Origin: Halopseudomonas nanhaiensis | GTDB taxonomy: Bacteria; Pseudomonadota; Gammaproteobacteria; Pseudomonadales; Pseudomonadaceae | Direction of reading: 5' to 3' | NCBI RefSeq assembly: GCF_020025155.1 | Contig: NZ_CP073751.1 | Coordinates: forward strand, 2,457,167 to 2,521,166 | DNA length: 64,000 nt | Part shown: positions 29,384 through 38,330 of the stretch, piece by piece | How positions within the stretch are numbered: the first letter of the stretch is position 1 | How the letters are laid out: each line of letters begins with the position of its first letter | Program-made: the position numbers and the translations under genes | The notes under the pieces: generated by a model | Seen by the model: only the letters and a program-made list of their open reading frames with translations | What the model was told of the DNA's origin: nothing | Database searches by the model: none

Positions 29384-30018
29384 GCCGACGCGATACCTCT
29401 ACCAGCTGCCAGCCAGCGCTCGAACAGAGGAAGGACCACGTCCTGAGGCTGATAGCCGTTGGCGAGCAGTGCCAGTTGTCCGTTGCGCTCGGCCAGTAGC
29501 GTGGGGAAGCCGGCGATGCCCAGGTCCCGGGTCCAGGAAAAATCCGCCGCGATCGCCGCGCGCGCCAGCTCCGAACCATACGCCTCGGCGAACTGCGCCC
29601 GGTCATAGCCGGCCTGAACCGCCAGCTCCAGCAACACCCGAGCATCCCCCAGATCCAGCGCCTGCGCATAGAACGCGTGTTGCATCAGCCGGACGAAAGG
29701 CCAGGCGCGGCCAGCATCCAGGCCTCGGCCAACCAGCAGTGCGCGGCACGCCGGTTCGGTGTCGTAGATGAATGAATCGGGCAAGTCGGAAGGCGACAGG
29801 AACGTCTGGCCGGAGGCTGCCTCGACCGCTTGCCAGTGCTCGGCCAGCGCCGCGCAGGTGCGCTCGTCCAGCGGTTGACCATTGCCCGGCCGCAACCCAC
29901 CGGCAACCAGATGCAGCGGCAGTTCCGGAGCGAGCGCGAGAATCGAATCGATGACCGGAGCGAAACCCCAGCACCAGGAACACATCGGGTCCATCACATA
30001 GATCAGGCGCTGGGACAT
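29380..30018 (-). CDS. DsbA-family thiol oxidoreductase (FrnE-like)
   Basis: Thioredoxin-fold protein of 212 residues without a signal peptide, hence probably cytoplasmic. The redox motif is C13-SW-C16 in MDPMCSWCWGF. The cis-Pro loop is GIAGFPTLLAE. It belongs to the FrnE/2-hydroxychromene-isomerase branch of DsbA proteins, some of which act in disulfide isomerisation or oxidative stress. It lies between trhO (12 bases upstream) and the DUF6122-like gene (4-base overlap), a probable three-gene operon. Confidence 0.85.
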   Translation of the reverse strand: MSQRLIYVMDPMCSWCWGFAPVIDSILALAPELPLHLVAGGLRPGNGQPLDERTCAALAEHWQAVEAASGQTFLSPSDLPDSFIYDTEPACRALLVGRGLDAGRAWPFVRLMQHAFYAQALDLGDARVLLELAVQAGYDRAQFAEAYGSELARAAIAADFSWTRDLGIAGFPTLLAERNGQLALLANGYQPQDVVLPLFERWLAAGRGIASA

Positions 30019-30030
30019 GCGATCACTCCG

Positions 30031-30975
30031 TCACGATTTGGCGTTCGGCGAGGCCAGTTCCTGCGGCAGGCCGATCGGATGCGGCTGGTTGCGCCGGCGC
30101 GCCAGCTCGATCTGCTTCTGGCGTTCCTCCGCACGGCGACGGGTCTTTTCCGGCAGGCTGTCGTAGCAATGTGGACAGCTGATGCCCAGTTCATACTGCG
30201 GCGACGCGAGGTCCTCACCGGAGATCGGGTGGCGGCAAGCATGGCATTGATCGAACGAGCCCGGTGCCAGGTCATGCCGCACGGTCACCCGGTTGTCGAA
30301 CACGAAACATTCGCCATCCCACTTGCTCTCCTCCGCCGGCACCTCCTCGAAATACTTCAGGACGCCTCCCTTGAGGTGATACACCTCATCGAAACCTTCC
30401 TGGAGCATGTAGCTCGAAGCCTTCTCGCAACGAATGCCGCCAGTGCAGAACATGGCGACCTTCTTGTGCTTCGCCGGGTCGAAATGCTGCTTTATGTACT
30501 CGGGGAATTCACGGAATGTTCTGGTTTTCGGATCAACCGCACCTTCGAAGGTTCCGATCGACACCTCGTAGTCGTTGCGCGTATCGATGAGCAGCACTTC
30601 AGGGTCGCTGATCAGCGCATTCCAGTCCTTCGGCTCGACGTAAGTACCGACCTTCTCATTCGGACTCACGCCCGGCACGCCGAGCGTAACGATCTCTTTC
30701 TTCAGCTTGACCTTGGTTCGGTAGAAAGGCATTTCGTCGCAGAGCGACTCCTTCCAGTCCAGATCGGCCAGACGCGGACCCCGGCGCAGCCAGGCGAGTA
30801 CCTGGTCAATACCCTCGCGCGAACCGGCGATGGTGCCGTTGATGCCTTCCAGTGCGAGCAGCAACGTGCCCTTGACGCCGTGGGCGGTCAGCGTATCGAG
30901 CAGGGGTTGGCGCAGCTGCTGGTAATCTTCAAGCGTGACGAACTTGTACAACGCCACGACGACGATGCGGGACAT
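30031..30975 (-). CDS. trhO: tRNA uridine(34) hydroxylase TrhO
   Basis: Rhodanese-domain enzyme (YceA) of 314 residues that makes 5-hydroxyuridine at the tRNA wobble position using oxygen. The N-terminal ferredoxin-like region contains [17 protein letters not shown]. The rhodanese domain has active cysteine in [13 protein letters not shown], and the C-terminal zinc-like cysteines are CHACRHP and CPHCYDS. Length and motifs are standard. It lies 86 bases downstream of bolA on the same strand. Confidence 0.93.
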   Translation of the reverse strand: MSRIVVVALYKFVTLEDYQQLRQPLLDTLTAHGVKGTLLLALEGINGTIAGSREGIDQVLAWLRRGPRLADLDWKESLCDEMPFYRTKVKLKKEIVTLGVPGVSPNEKVGTYVEPKDWNALISDPEVLLIDTRNDYEVSIGTFEGAVDPKTRTFREFPEYIKQHFDPAKHKKVAMFCTGGIRCEKASSYMLQEGFDEVYHLKGGVLKYFEEVPAEESKWDGECFVFDNRVTVRHDLAPGSFDQCHACRHPISGEDLASPQYELGISCPHCYDSLPEKTRRRAEERQKQIELARRRNQPHPIGLPQELASPNAKS

Positions 30976-31061
30976 GACTTACCTCGTGTTCAGTAATCGC
31001 CCACGTAAAGGGCGCACCATTGAAAGCGCGGGAGTCTAGCAAGTTTGCCGCCAGCGGTGAA

Positions 31062-31379
31062 TCAGTGCCGGTCGGACTTGCTGCCGCCAAGGCAATTGGG
31101 TGAATCCGGTGCCTGCATGCGCGCGGCCCACTCCTCTGCGGTGTAGGTATGCAGCGCCAGCGCGTGGATGCGTGACATCCAGTCACCCAGCGTGCGGTAG
31201 ACCGCCTGGTGCCGCTTGACCGCATTGAGACCCGCGAACTCCTCGCTGACGATCACCGCCTTGAAGTGCGACTCGGATCCGGGCGGCACGCTGTGCATAT
31301 GGCTTTCATTGACCAGCTCGAGGTGGCTGGGCGCCAGGCCTTGCAGGGCCTGTTCAAGTGCGGACTGGGTCGGGCCCAT
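31062..31379 (-). CDS. bolA: BolA family protein
   Basis: BolA-type protein of 105 residues with the class II KH-like fold. The conserved region is VNESHMHSVPPGSESHFKAVIVSEEF, then RHQAVYRTLGDWM, and IHALALHTYTAEEW. BolA proteins bind monothiol glutaredoxins with a 2Fe-2S cluster and influence morphology and biofilm. The tail with GGSKSDRH is an extension. It is the first of the bolA-trhO-DsbA-DUF6122 minus-strand series. Confidence 0.92.
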   Translation of the reverse strand: MGPTQSALEQALQGLAPSHLELVNESHMHSVPPGSESHFKAVIVSEEFAGLNAVKRHQAVYRTLGDWMSRIHALALHTYTAEEWAARMQAPDSPNCLGGSKSDRH

Positions 31380-31431
31380 GGTCGTACTCCGATAGGTTCG
31401 AACGATGCGCTAGTGTAAACGACGCGGCGCG

Positions 31432-31932
31432 TCAGCGCAGGCCGCGCTGCCCAGGTTCGATCTCCCTGGCCATCTCAACGAGCATGGCATCGACCTGCGG
31501 CGAGATCAGATCACGGGTCCGGCTGCGAACGACCTCCATCGAACCCTCGGTCAGCTGCGGCAGGTTCTCCAGCAGCTTGCGACCCACCCCCGACTCATAG
31601 AAGTCCGACAGTTCGTTGAACTCCGCCTCGCTGAACAGCGGCAGGTAGACATCCACCAACTCGTCCTTGATCACCGGCCAGGCCAGGTGCTTGTCGACCT
31701 CCGCACGGGCACGTTGCTGATAGCTGCGCAGCACCTTCTCCTGACGCATGCTCCCGCCTGACTGGGCGAAATGCCCATGCAGCGCGCGGGCGACCTCGTC
31801 ATACACCGGCTGGGTCATGCGCTCGGCATTGGCGAGCTTGAGGAAGCGCTCGGCACTGGCGCGGTGGCTCGCGTCATCCGCAGCGACGGGGAACGCCGTC
31901 AGACAGATCATCAGCAACAAAAGAGCGGGCAC
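31432..31932 (-). CDS. DUF2059 periplasmic protein
   Basis: Protein of 166 residues with a signal peptide ([19 protein letters not shown], cleavage near residue 17). Its helical body contains the DUF2059 features [25 protein letters not shown] and [14 protein letters not shown] C-terminal helices. Family function is unknown. The GTG at 31932 is selected because TGGAG lies 8 bases upstream and the signal peptide starts there. It is divergent from fumC, 73 bases apart. Confidence 0.8.
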   Translation of the reverse strand: MPALLLLMICLTAFPVAADDASHRASAERFLKLANAERMTQPVYDEVARALHGHFAQSGGSMRQEKVLRSYQQRARAEVDKHLAWPVIKDELVDVYLPLFSEAEFNELSDFYESGVGRKLLENLPQLTEGSMEVVRSRTRDLISPQVDAMLVEMAREIEPGQRGLR

Positions 31933-32005
31933 GATGTCGACTCCAGTCAGGACCAGGGTTTCTATACTGACACCCACAGCCACCCTTCACCACCGCGGAG
32001 AGATC

Positions 32006-33385
32006 ATGAGCACACGCACCGAATCCGACAGCATGGGCCCCATCGAGGTACCGGCCGACCGCTACTGGGGCGCCCAGACCCAACGCTCTCTGCACCACTT
32101 TGCCATCGGCGAGGAGCGGATACCGCTTGCCGTGGTGCATGCACTGGCACTGATCAAGAAAGCCGCCGCACGCACCAACCGCCAGCTCGGCAATCTCGAT
32201 GACAAGGTGGCGTCTCTGATCGAGCAGGCTGCCGACGAGATCCTTGCCGGCAGCCTGGATGACCACTTCCCGCTATCCGTCTGGCAGACCGGCAGCGGAA
32301 CGCAAAGCAACATGAACGTGAACGAGGTGATCGCCAACCGCGCCAACGAACTGGCCGGTGAACCACTGGGGGTGAAGGCACCGGTCCATCCGAATGACCA
32401 TGTCAACAAGTCGCAGAGCTCCAACGACACCTTCCCCAGCGCTATGCACGTTGCAGCAGTGCAGGAAACCGGCGAGCGACTAGTGCCAGCTGTACGTGCA
32501 TTGCGCGACGCACTGGATGCCCAGGCCCGGCAGCACGCGCAGCTGATAAAGATCGGCCGCACGCACATGATGGACGCCACCCCGGTGACCTTCGGTCAGG
32601 AACTGTCCGCCTTCGTTGCGCAGCTGGACATGGGGTTGGCCGCAATCGAGCAAGCTCTGCCGCTGGTGTGCGAGCTGGCCCAGGGCGGCACCGCCGTCGG
32701 CACCGGCCTCAACGCTCCGCAAGGCTTCGCTGAAGGGCTTGCCGAAGAAGTGGCGGCGCTCGCAGGCCTGCCCTTCACCAGCGCACCGAACAAGTTCGCC
32801 GCGCTCAGCGGGCACGAACCGCTGGTGCAGCTGCACTCTGCTTTCAAGCAGCTTGCTGTCACCCTGATGAAGCTGGGCAACGACCTGCGCCTGCTCGGCA
32901 GCGGCCCCCGCGCCGGCTTCGCTGAAGTGCGCCTGCCGGCCAACGAGCCGGGCAGTTCGATCATGCCCGGCAAGGTCAACCCGACGCAGTGCGAAGCCCT
33001 GACCATGATCGCCTGCCAGGTCATCGGTAACGACACCACCCTCACCATTGCCGCCAGCAACGGCCAGCTACAGCTAAATGTGTTCAAACCGGTGATCATT
33101 CACAACTTCCTGCAGAGCGTCCGCCTGCTCGCGGACGGCTGCAACAGCTTCCGTGAACATTGCATAGAGGGGCTTGAGCCGGACGCCCGGCGCATGCGCG
33201 AGCATCTGGACAACTCGCTGATGCTGGTCACCGCGCTCAACCCGGTCATTGGCTACGACAAGGCAGCGGACATCGCGAAGAAGGCCTATACCGAAGGCAC
33301 CACACTCAAGCAGGCAGCCTTGGAGCTGGGCTACCTGAATGAGGCGCAGTTTGATGAGGCGGTGAAGCCGGAGAAGATGCTGTAG
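32006..33385 (+). CDS. fumC: Class II fumarate hydratase FumC
   Basis: Iron-independent fumarase of 459 residues, converting fumarate to malate in the TCA cycle. Conserved segments are [20 protein letters not shown], the [14 protein letters not shown] region, [13 protein letters not shown] GTAVGTGLN, and the superfamily signature [13 protein letters not shown]. The start at 32006 follows GGAGAG. In pseudomonads class II fumarases are induced under iron limitation, but no Fur box was checked here. Confidence 0.95.
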   Translation: MSTRTESDSMGPIEVPADRYWGAQTQRSLHHFAIGEERIPLAVVHALALIKKAAARTNRQLGNLDDKVASLIEQAADEILAGSLDDHFPLSVWQTGSGTQSNMNVNEVIANRANELAGEPLGVKAPVHPNDHVNKSQSSNDTFPSAMHVAAVQETGERLVPAVRALRDALDAQARQHAQLIKIGRTHMMDATPVTFGQELSAFVAQLDMGLAAIEQALPLVCELAQGGTAVGTGLNAPQGFAEGLAEEVAALAGLPFTSAPNKFAALSGHEPLVQLHSAFKQLAVTLMKLGNDLRLLGSGPRAGFAEVRLPANEPGSSIMPGKVNPTQCEALTMIACQVIGNDTTLTIAASNGQLQLNVFKPVIIHNFLQSVRLLADGCNSFREHCIEGLEPDARRMREHLDNSLMLVTALNPVIGYDKAADIAKKAYTEGTTLKQAALELGYLNEAQFDEAVKPEKML

Positions 33386-33578
33386 GGAGCAAGCTGAATC
33401 GAATGCTCAATCGCATCGATAGAAGATCTCGATCAGCTTGTAGTGGATGGATCGTTTTTACGCATCTATACCAGTCAGGACACATCAGCTACGTAGGAGT
33501 TGATGACCGTAACGGGCCGACGGTCCGGCAGTGCGTAACCCTGTCGATCGGCCCGCCATAAACGTACGGAGTCCTTAT

Positions 33579-35033
33579 ATGTTTGACGACAAGCCAAAGC
33601 CCACGACAAACGACGCGGGCATTCCTGTTTCGAGCGACGAGCACTCGCTGACAATTGGCCCGGACGGGCCGATTGTCCTGCATGACCATTATCTGATTGA
33701 GCAGATGGCGCAGTTCAACCGCGAGCGCATTCCGGAGCGCCAGCCCCATGCCAAGGGCGGTGGCGCGTTCGGTCATTTCGAAGTGACCCACGATGTGAGT
33801 GCGTATACCAAAGCCGCCGTATTCCAGCCGGGCACCAGAACCGATGTGCTGATGCGCTTCTCCACGGTGGCAGGCGAGCGGGGCAGCCCGGATACCTGGC
33901 GCGACCCCCGCGGGTTCTCGATCAAGTTCTATACCAGCCAGGGCAACTACGACATGGTCGGCAACAACACGCCGGTGTTCTTCGTGCGCGACCCGCTGAA
34001 ATTCCAGCACTTCATTCGCTCGCAAAAGCGTCGTGCCGATACCAACCTGCGCGACCATGACATGCAATGGGACTTCTGGACGCTCTCCCCCGAGTCGGCC
34101 CACCAGGTGACCTGGCTGATGGGCGACCGTGGTATTCCGAAAACCTGGCGTCACATGAACGGCTACAGCAGCCATACCTACATGTGGGTGAACGCCCAGG
34201 GTGAAAAATTCTGGGTGAAATACCATTTCAAGACCGACCAGGGCGTCGAATGCCTGACCCAGGAAGAAGCCGACAAGCTGGCCGGCGAAGACGCTGATTA
34301 CCACACCCGCGACCTGTATGAAGCACTCAAGCGTGGCGAACACCCGAGCTGGACGCTGCACATGCAGATCATGCCGTTCGCCGACGCGGATAACTATCGC
34401 TTCAACCCGTTCGACCTCACCAAGGTCTGGCCGCATGGTGACTATCCGTTGATACCGGTCGGCAAGCTCACGCTCGACCGCAACCCGACCGACTACCACA
34501 CCGAGATCGAACAGGCCGCCTTCGAGCCGAGCAACCTGGTACCCGGCATCGGACTCAGCCCGGACAAGATGCTGCTGGGCCGGGTATTCGCCTACGCCGA
34601 TGCCCATCGCGCGCGGCTGGGGGTGAACTACAAGCAGATCCCGGTCAACCGCCCGCAGAGCCCGGTGCACAGCTACAGCAAGGACGGCGCCATGCGCATG
34701 GATAACGTCACAGACCCGGTATACGCTCCCAATTCCAAGGGCGGCCCGGCTGCGGACCCAACCCTCAACCCGCCGGTAGACGTGTGGAGTGCGAGCAGCA
34801 ACATGGTGCGCCAGGCGTACACGCTGCACCCTGAAGACGATGACTTCGGTCAGGCCGGCACCATGGTGCGCGAAGTCTTCGACGATGCCGCGCGGGGCCG
34901 TCTGGTCAGCAACGTCGTGGGCCATCTCATGGATGGCGTGCAGGAGCCGGTGTTGTCACGTGCGATCGAGTACTGGCGCAAGATTGACCAGAACATTGGC
35001 GATCGCATTGCGCAGGGCCTAAGAGCCGGTTAG
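33579..35033 (+). CDS. katA: Monofunctional haem catalase KatA
   Basis: Clade 3 small-subunit catalase of 484 residues that disproportionates hydrogen peroxide. The catalytic region has [20 protein letters not shown] and the distal Asn in [12 protein letters not shown]. The proximal haem ligand lies in [14 protein letters not shown] (Tyr). Length matches KatA of P. aeruginosa (482 residues). ACGGAG precedes the ATG by about 8 bases. No signal peptide, so cytoplasmic. A strong hairpin at 35050 probably ends the transcript. I looked for an OxyR site upstream but the match is too weak to claim. Confidence 0.94.
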   Translation: MFDDKPKPTTNDAGIPVSSDEHSLTIGPDGPIVLHDHYLIEQMAQFNRERIPERQPHAKGGGAFGHFEVTHDVSAYTKAAVFQPGTRTDVLMRFSTVAGERGSPDTWRDPRGFSIKFYTSQGNYDMVGNNTPVFFVRDPLKFQHFIRSQKRRADTNLRDHDMQWDFWTLSPESAHQVTWLMGDRGIPKTWRHMNGYSSHTYMWVNAQGEKFWVKYHFKTDQGVECLTQEEADKLAGEDADYHTRDLYEALKRGEHPSWTLHMQIMPFADADNYRFNPFDLTKVWPHGDYPLIPVGKLTLDRNPTDYHTEIEQAAFEPSNLVPGIGLSPDKMLLGRVFAYADAHRARLGVNYKQIPVNRPQSPVHSYSKDGAMRMDNVTDPVYAPNSKGGPAADPTLNPPVDVWSASSNMVRQAYTLHPEDDDFGQAGTMVREVFDDAARGRLVSNVVGHLMDGVQEPVLSRAIEYWRKIDQNIGDRIAQGLRAG

Positions 35034-35049
35034 GTCCGGAGACGATCAC

Positions 35050-35080
35050 AGGAGGCCCTGAAGACAGGGTCTCCTTCCTA
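35050..35080 (+). terminator. Predicted terminator downstream of katA
   Basis: An 11-bp stem (35050-35060 with 35065-35075, one G-T pair) closes on the tetraloop AAGA and is followed by a short T-rich tail (TCCTA). It starts 17 bases after the catalase stop. Confidence 0.6.
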
Positions 35081-35159
35081 AACATGCAGTGCTAAATGAT
35101 GCTTGAAGCGCATCGAGTGATCAGGCGAAGGTGGGCGCACTCGACACGCGAACGTCGAG

Positions 35160-35501
35160 TCAACTTCGATCCTGCTTACGTTTGCCGACCGCTATCAAGA
35201 GCAGCCCCAACACCCAGAGACCACCGCTGACGCTGCTGATGACCGTGGAGTTCCTGTGCACTACGTCCAGGTACAACACCGCCAACAAGCCGATCAACGC
35301 GAGAACGAGCGATACATAGCCAGCCAATAGGACAGGCTCTTTCCCGGGCATCATGCCGTCCCCTGGGTTGCTCACCAGCGGGTATAAGGGATGACGCGTC
35401 GCTCCGGACGGCCTATCAGTAAGGATGCGATAGATAACATAAGCGACCAGGACCAGACACAACACCGCCCACGTTGCTATCACCAGCACGGTGCTTTCCA
35501 T
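35160..35501 (-). CDS. Hypothetical three-helix membrane protein
   Basis: Protein of 113 residues with three hydrophobic segments: about 5-25 (LVIATWAVLCLVLVAYVIY), 60-79 (AGYVSLVLALIGLLAVLYL) and 88-105 (SVSGGLWVLGLLLIAVG). A soluble loop of about 30 residues follows the first segment, and the tail is basic (GKRKQDRS). I do not recognise a family. Hydrophobic pattern and normal codon use support a real gene. It lies between katA and the MerR remnant. Confidence 0.6.
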   Translation of the reverse strand: MESTVLVIATWAVLCLVLVAYVIYRILTDRPSGATRHPLYPLVSNPGDGMMPGKEPVLLAGYVSLVLALIGLLAVLYLDVVHRNSTVISSVSGGLWVLGLLLIAVGKRKQDRS

Positions 35502-35542
35502 AGCCCTCCTCCCCCGGTTCAGCCATTTGGTTCGTGTGATGT

Positions 35543-35898
35543 TTATTCAGGCCGCCGGTTAAGAAGAGCTTTTCGCTTTTTGCTATGCCCGCCAATCGCT
35601 CCAGACGCTGCCAAGCCGAGTAGGCGGTGAAACGTTGGGCACTCCATATGGGTTGGCGCAGAACACACCGCCGCGTGTCGAAGACCGTCGCGCATCGCGC
35701 TCAACTTTCGAATGGAGCTTCCAGCCCCTCTGCTTTGTCTGCCAACAGCTGCCGGTCTATTTCGGGGCGGCCGTCAGCACCCAACATGCGCGCGATTTCG
35801 TCCAAAGAGAACCCGGCTGAACGCCCTAGCGCGATCAGCGCCAACCTTGAAAGCCACCCTCCCCCGGCCAAGCACAGCGATCGCAGACGCTCAAACAA
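35543..35898 (-). pseudogene. Decayed MerR-family regulator (frameshifted, N-terminus lost)
   Basis: Two minus-strand frames together give the second half of a MerR regulator. The first frame has RLALIALGRSAGFSLDEIAR and the following dimerisation helix (about 35835-35710). After a shift near 35705 the next frame has KLSAMRDGLRHAAVC..., HMECPTFHRLL and a basic tail ending at a TAA (35543-35545). This is the typical C-terminus of MerR proteins of the ...CPTFRRLL group. The N-terminal DNA-binding wing cannot be found in frame before 35898. So both a frameshift and N-terminal decay have occurred. Confidence 0.65.
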
Positions 35899-35969
35899 AT
35901 CGAGCTCATCGAGGCTTGGATCGAGTGTTCATCCAGTGACCACTAGACAGCGAGCGTGAGCGGCTGCCT

Positions 35970-36608
35970 TTAAGCTGTCGGCTCGATACTCATGCCGGGA
36001 TCGCCGGCTTCGCCGTGCATGTCGACGTAGCGCTGCTGACCCCGGACGCGGCTGAGCCAGGCCCGAACCGCCGGGAACTGCTCAAGATCGAACCCACCTT
36101 CGTGGGCGACATGAGTGTAGGCATAGAGCCCTATGTCCGCGATGCTGTAGCGCTCACCAACGAAGTACGTCCGCTGGGCAAGATGCTGCTCCATTACGCG
36201 CAGTGCGGCATACCCCGGCGCCATCTTCTCCTGGAGCTTCGCCTCAAAGCGCTCCGGCCTACCCAAGTAGCGGACGATGTAGCGCGCTACCGCGATGTAC
36301 GGCTCGTGGCTGTACTGCTCGAAGAAAAGCCACTGAAGGACCTGCGCGCGCTCGAGGCGCGCCGTCGGCAGCAGCGGTGTGCCGTCGGCGAGATAGTGGA
36401 GGATTGCATTGGACTCGGGAAGGTATAGGCCTCCCTCAAGCTCAAGCAGGGGAATCTTCCCGTTAGGATTTTTGGCGAGGAACTCCGGCCCGTGCGTCTC
36501 CTTGTTCAGGAGGTCGACGTGAATCCACTCATGCGGGAGATCAAGCTGGCTGAGTAGCAGTTTGACCTTGTAGCAATTGCCCGACTGCAAGTCCCCGTAC
36601 ACCTTCAT
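35970..36608 (-). CDS. Glutathione S-transferase family protein
   Basis: Protein of 212 residues with an N-terminal thioredoxin-like domain (MKVYGDLQSGNCYKVKLLL). The glutathione-binding loop is NPNGKIPLLELEGGLYLPESNAIL and the C-terminal domain is all-helical (SIADIGLYAYTHVAHEGGF). The substrate is unknown. The ATG at 36608 starts on the conserved KVYGD strand. It lies just beyond the last attC site (36636-36714). I see no attC at its 3' end, so it is probably the first chromosomal gene after the cassette array rather than a cassette. Confidence 0.88.
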   Translation of the reverse strand: MKVYGDLQSGNCYKVKLLLSQLDLPHEWIHVDLLNKETHGPEFLAKNPNGKIPLLELEGGLYLPESNAILHYLADGTPLLPTARLERAQVLQWLFFEQYSHEPYIAVARYIVRYLGRPERFEAKLQEKMAPGYAALRVMEQHLAQRTYFVGERYSIADIGLYAYTHVAHEGGFDLEQFPAVRAWLSRVRGQQRYVDMHGEAGDPGMSIEPTA

Positions 36609-36635
36609 CGCGAATGCTCCCTCTTGTTCTTGTGT

Positions 36636-36714
36636 CGCACAACGTGAGCTTTGAGGCAATTTTGTAGCTGCGAAGCGGTGGAGAAATTGTCCGACAAGAC
36701 CGCCTGGTTATGCA
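36636..36714 (-). repeat. attC site of the yefM-yoeB cassette (cassette 6)
   Basis: The element runs from GCACAACG (36637-36644) to GGTTATGC (36706-36713), the inverted core sites of an attC. Its interior is an imperfect palindrome. It directly abuts the yoeB stop (36715-36717), as usual for cassettes. Its middle (TTGTAGCTGCGAAGCGG) resembles that of cassette 1. Confidence 0.72.
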
Positions 36715-36978
36715 TTATTCGTAGTGGCTCCAGAGGCGGAGGACTTTTACCACTTTTTCGTCTTCGAGCACTTGGTATACCAGGCGGTGCTGGATATTGA
36801 TGCGGCGGGAATAGGCACCCGCAAGATCACCAATGAGCTTCTCAAACGGGGGCGGCTTGCGGTACGGATTTTCTGCAATTAGTGCCAACAACTCTTGGGC
36901 TTTTGGCTTGAGGCCGCTGGAAGCCAGCTTCTTTGCGTCCTTCTGGGCTTGTTTGGTGTAAACCAACTTCCATGTCAC
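36715..36978 (-). CDS. yoeB: YoeB/Txe-family toxin (mRNA interferase)
   Basis: RelE-superfamily toxin of 87 residues that cleaves mRNA in the ribosomal A site. Expected catalytic residues are present: E46 (PFEKLIG), R65 (QHRLVYQV), and the C-terminal H85-Y86 (LWSHYE). So the toxin looks intact. It overlaps its antitoxin gene by 4 bases, the normal yefM-yoeB arrangement. The pair occupies the distal cassette of the integron; such modules stabilise cassette arrays. Confidence 0.93.
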   Translation of the reverse strand: MTWKLVYTKQAQKDAKKLASSGLKPKAQELLALIAENPYRKPPPFEKLIGDLAGAYSRRINIQHRLVYQVLEDEKVVKVLRLWSHYE

Positions 36979-37217
36979 CAGTTCAGCTCCTCATCGCATT
37001 CGTCCACGGAGGTATCCATTCCCTCACGAATAGACTCACGCATACCCGGTACGGAAAGTAGGTAAAGCGTTTCCTGAATGGCAGACCAGTCATCCTCCGA
37101 GATTAGAACCGCTTTGTTTCGCTTGCCCATGATGACGATTGGTTGGTGGGATTCGGCCGTCTCGTCAATCAACCGGTAAAGGTTGCTGCGCGCCTCAGTT
37201 GCTGTGATTCCGGTCAT
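36975..37217 (-). CDS. yefM: YefM-type antitoxin (Phd/YefM family)
   Basis: Antitoxin of 80 residues. The Phd/YefM N-terminal DNA-binding fold is visible (MTGITATEARSNLYRLIDET, then PIVIMGKRNKAVLISEDDW). The acidic, flexible C-terminus (ECDEELNW) should wrap YoeB. A promoter is visible at 37249-37276 and AAGGGG precedes the ATG. As a family, YefM represses its own operon and YoeB is a co-repressor. Confidence 0.92.
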   Translation of the reverse strand: MTGITATEARSNLYRLIDETAESHQPIVIMGKRNKAVLISEDDWSAIQETLYLLSVPGMRESIREGMDTSVDECDEELNW

Positions 37218-37248
37218 GATGCACCCCTTGCGTGTTCAACTTTCACCA

Positions 37249-37276
37249 AGTGTACGCCTCCCGACACGTACGTCAA
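37249..37276 (-). promoter_or_regulatory. Predicted promoter of the yefM-yoeB cassette
   Basis: On the minus strand TTGACG (37276-37271) and TACACT (37254-37249) are spaced by 16 bases, 32 bases before the yefM ATG. This gives the toxin-antitoxin cassette its own promoter. Cassettes usually lack promoters, but TA cassettes carry them. Confidence 0.55.
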
Positions 37277-37286
37277 GACGGACGTG

Positions 37287-37370
37287 ATGCATAACGTGAA
37301 GCACAGCGGCGGCCCGTCAGGGCCGTCCGGCGACCGCAGGGCGCGAGCTGCTGCGCATGGTTATATGGCC
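37287..37370 (-). repeat. attC site of cassette 5
   Basis: The inverted cores are GCATAAC (37289-37295) and GTTATATGGC (37360-37369). The adjoining arms TGAAGCACAGC and GCTGCTGCGCA also pair imperfectly, as in attC stems. The reading of the cassette 5 gene ends exactly at its edge. Confidence 0.7.
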
Positions 37371-37685
37371 TACTGTTCATAGCCAGTCTCATAGAAGAAT
37401 TGAGGAGCATTCAACGAGGCTGCGGGCTCACTTCGGCGATCAAACATTTGTAGCGCTGCACCTTCGACGTTGACGCCAAGCTTAGGTAACGAATCCTTCG
37501 GGCATATACTCGACCACAACAAGCTCAGTTCCGGCCGGAATGACCACCCCACCCGGAGAGATAAGCGCGACACTAGCAGTCCACACTTCGGTGGAGTCGC
37601 TTGACGTTAAATCGATTCCTTTCGTCAGCGCCGCACCTACACCGAGCCCCAGGATGAACATTACCAGGCCGATCACGCGTTTCAT
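37370..37685 (-). pseudogene. Cassette 5 gene: small membrane-anchored protein, frameshifted
   Basis: The first frame starts with ATG at 37685 and gives a signal-anchor helix (VIGLVMFILGLGVGAALT) and a periplasmic strand-rich part. It stops at a TAA (37482-37484) after MPEGFVT. The next frame continues directly with LGVNVEGAALQMFDRRSE... and stops at 37370, exactly at the attC edge. Joined, they give about 104 residues. The meeting point is near 37485, so an indel of one or two bases is the simplest explanation. Cassette genes normally end at the attC. A sequencing error cannot be excluded. Alternatively the first 67-residue frame alone is the gene. Confidence 0.5.
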
Positions 37686-37695
37686 GAATTAGCAG

Positions 37696-37792
37696 CCATA
37701 TAACGCCCAAATTAGCCGACCCGTGAGCGCTTTGAGGCCTATTTTTCAAGGCCGATGCTTACGCGGGTCGGCCTACACTGACTTGTTATAGC
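37696..37792 (-). repeat. attC site of cassette 4
   Basis: Cores ATATAACG (37698-37705) and GTTATA (37785-37790) are inverted. The inner arms GCCGACCCG and CGGGTCGGC are perfectly complementary, giving a strong single-strand hairpin. The longest attC here, about 95 bases. Confidence 0.75.
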
Positions 37793-37793
37793 T

Positions 37794-38237
37794 TTACTTG
37801 CTTTCAAAAATAACAAACTTCGCTTTTGCTCCCGACGATTTCAAAGTATACAACACTTCTTGCGCTTGTGATTCTGGTCCCAGGTAAACCACATGCAAGC
37901 CCTCTAAGTTAATTTTGGACTGGCCCAAGTTATCAAGTACAGCAAGCAGGCTATTTCTAGTCACTGTAGGCTCTATTCCGCCAATATCAATTCGTTTGCT
38001 CGCCCGTGCACCTTCGACTAGTGTTTTCTCCAAAGTGGCGCGAGTTCTGATTTCATCAGCGGGATCGTTCGTGACATAGAAAGCGCCGCTCTCTTCATAT
38101 TGCCAACCAGGATAATAGTGTTTTGATGCCTCGCAGAAAAATTGACTCATCTCATCTTCGTCATCGCAAACAGTTTCTGGCGGCACGCCACAGCCAGAAA
38201 GTAAAAAAACAATGACAAGTGATATTAAATTTTTCAT
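37794..38237 (-). CDS. Cassette 4 gene: predicted lipoprotein of unknown function
   Basis: Protein of 147 residues from the ATG at 38237. The N-terminus is a lipoprotein signal with lipobox LSGC (VIVFLLSGCG), so it should be membrane-anchored in the envelope. The mature part is acidic at first and ends with an alpha/beta pattern (INLEGLHVVYLG, then KAKFVIFESK). I do not recognise a family. Base composition is more AT-rich than the chromosome around it, as for other cassettes. The stop lies 1 base from the attC. The longer frame to 38312 would run through the previous attC and is not credible. Confidence 0.68.
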   Translation of the reverse strand: MKNLISLVIVFLLSGCGVPPETVCDDEDEMSQFFCEASKHYYPGWQYEESGAFYVTNDPADEIRTRATLEKTLVEGARASKRIDIGGIEPTVTRNSLLAVLDNLGQSKINLEGLHVVYLGPESQAQEVLYTLKSSGAKAKFVIFESK

Positions 38238-38249
38238 AGCTGCTTGAAA

Positions 38250-38322
38250 CTCTAACGCCTTGGGTAAGCTGCCGGGACGGAGCGCAGCGTAGTACCGGTC
38301 AGCTTCACCCACTTTTTAAATG
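38250..38322 (-). repeat. attC site of cassette 3, with one degenerate core
   Basis: The inner arms GGGTAAGCTG and CAGCTTCACCC pair well and the left core CTCTAACGCC is canonical. The right core reads TTTTTAAATGC where GTTA-type is expected (38313-38323). This core may be damaged and the cassette poorly excisable. Confidence 0.55.
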
Positions 38323-38330
38323 CTTTCTGG

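Noticed and set aside
33419..33460. OxyR-like half-site ATAG-N7-CGAT upstream of katA
   Set aside because: Only about two of four elements resemble the consensus, so it is no better than chance.
35970..36608. The GST gene as a seventh integron cassette
   Set aside because: No attC-like palindrome is visible downstream of it, and its base composition looks chromosomal.
37370..37573. A separate 67-residue gene at this position
   Set aside because: It overlaps the first cassette 5 frame and lacks a sensible start; it reads better as the frameshifted 3' part of that gene.
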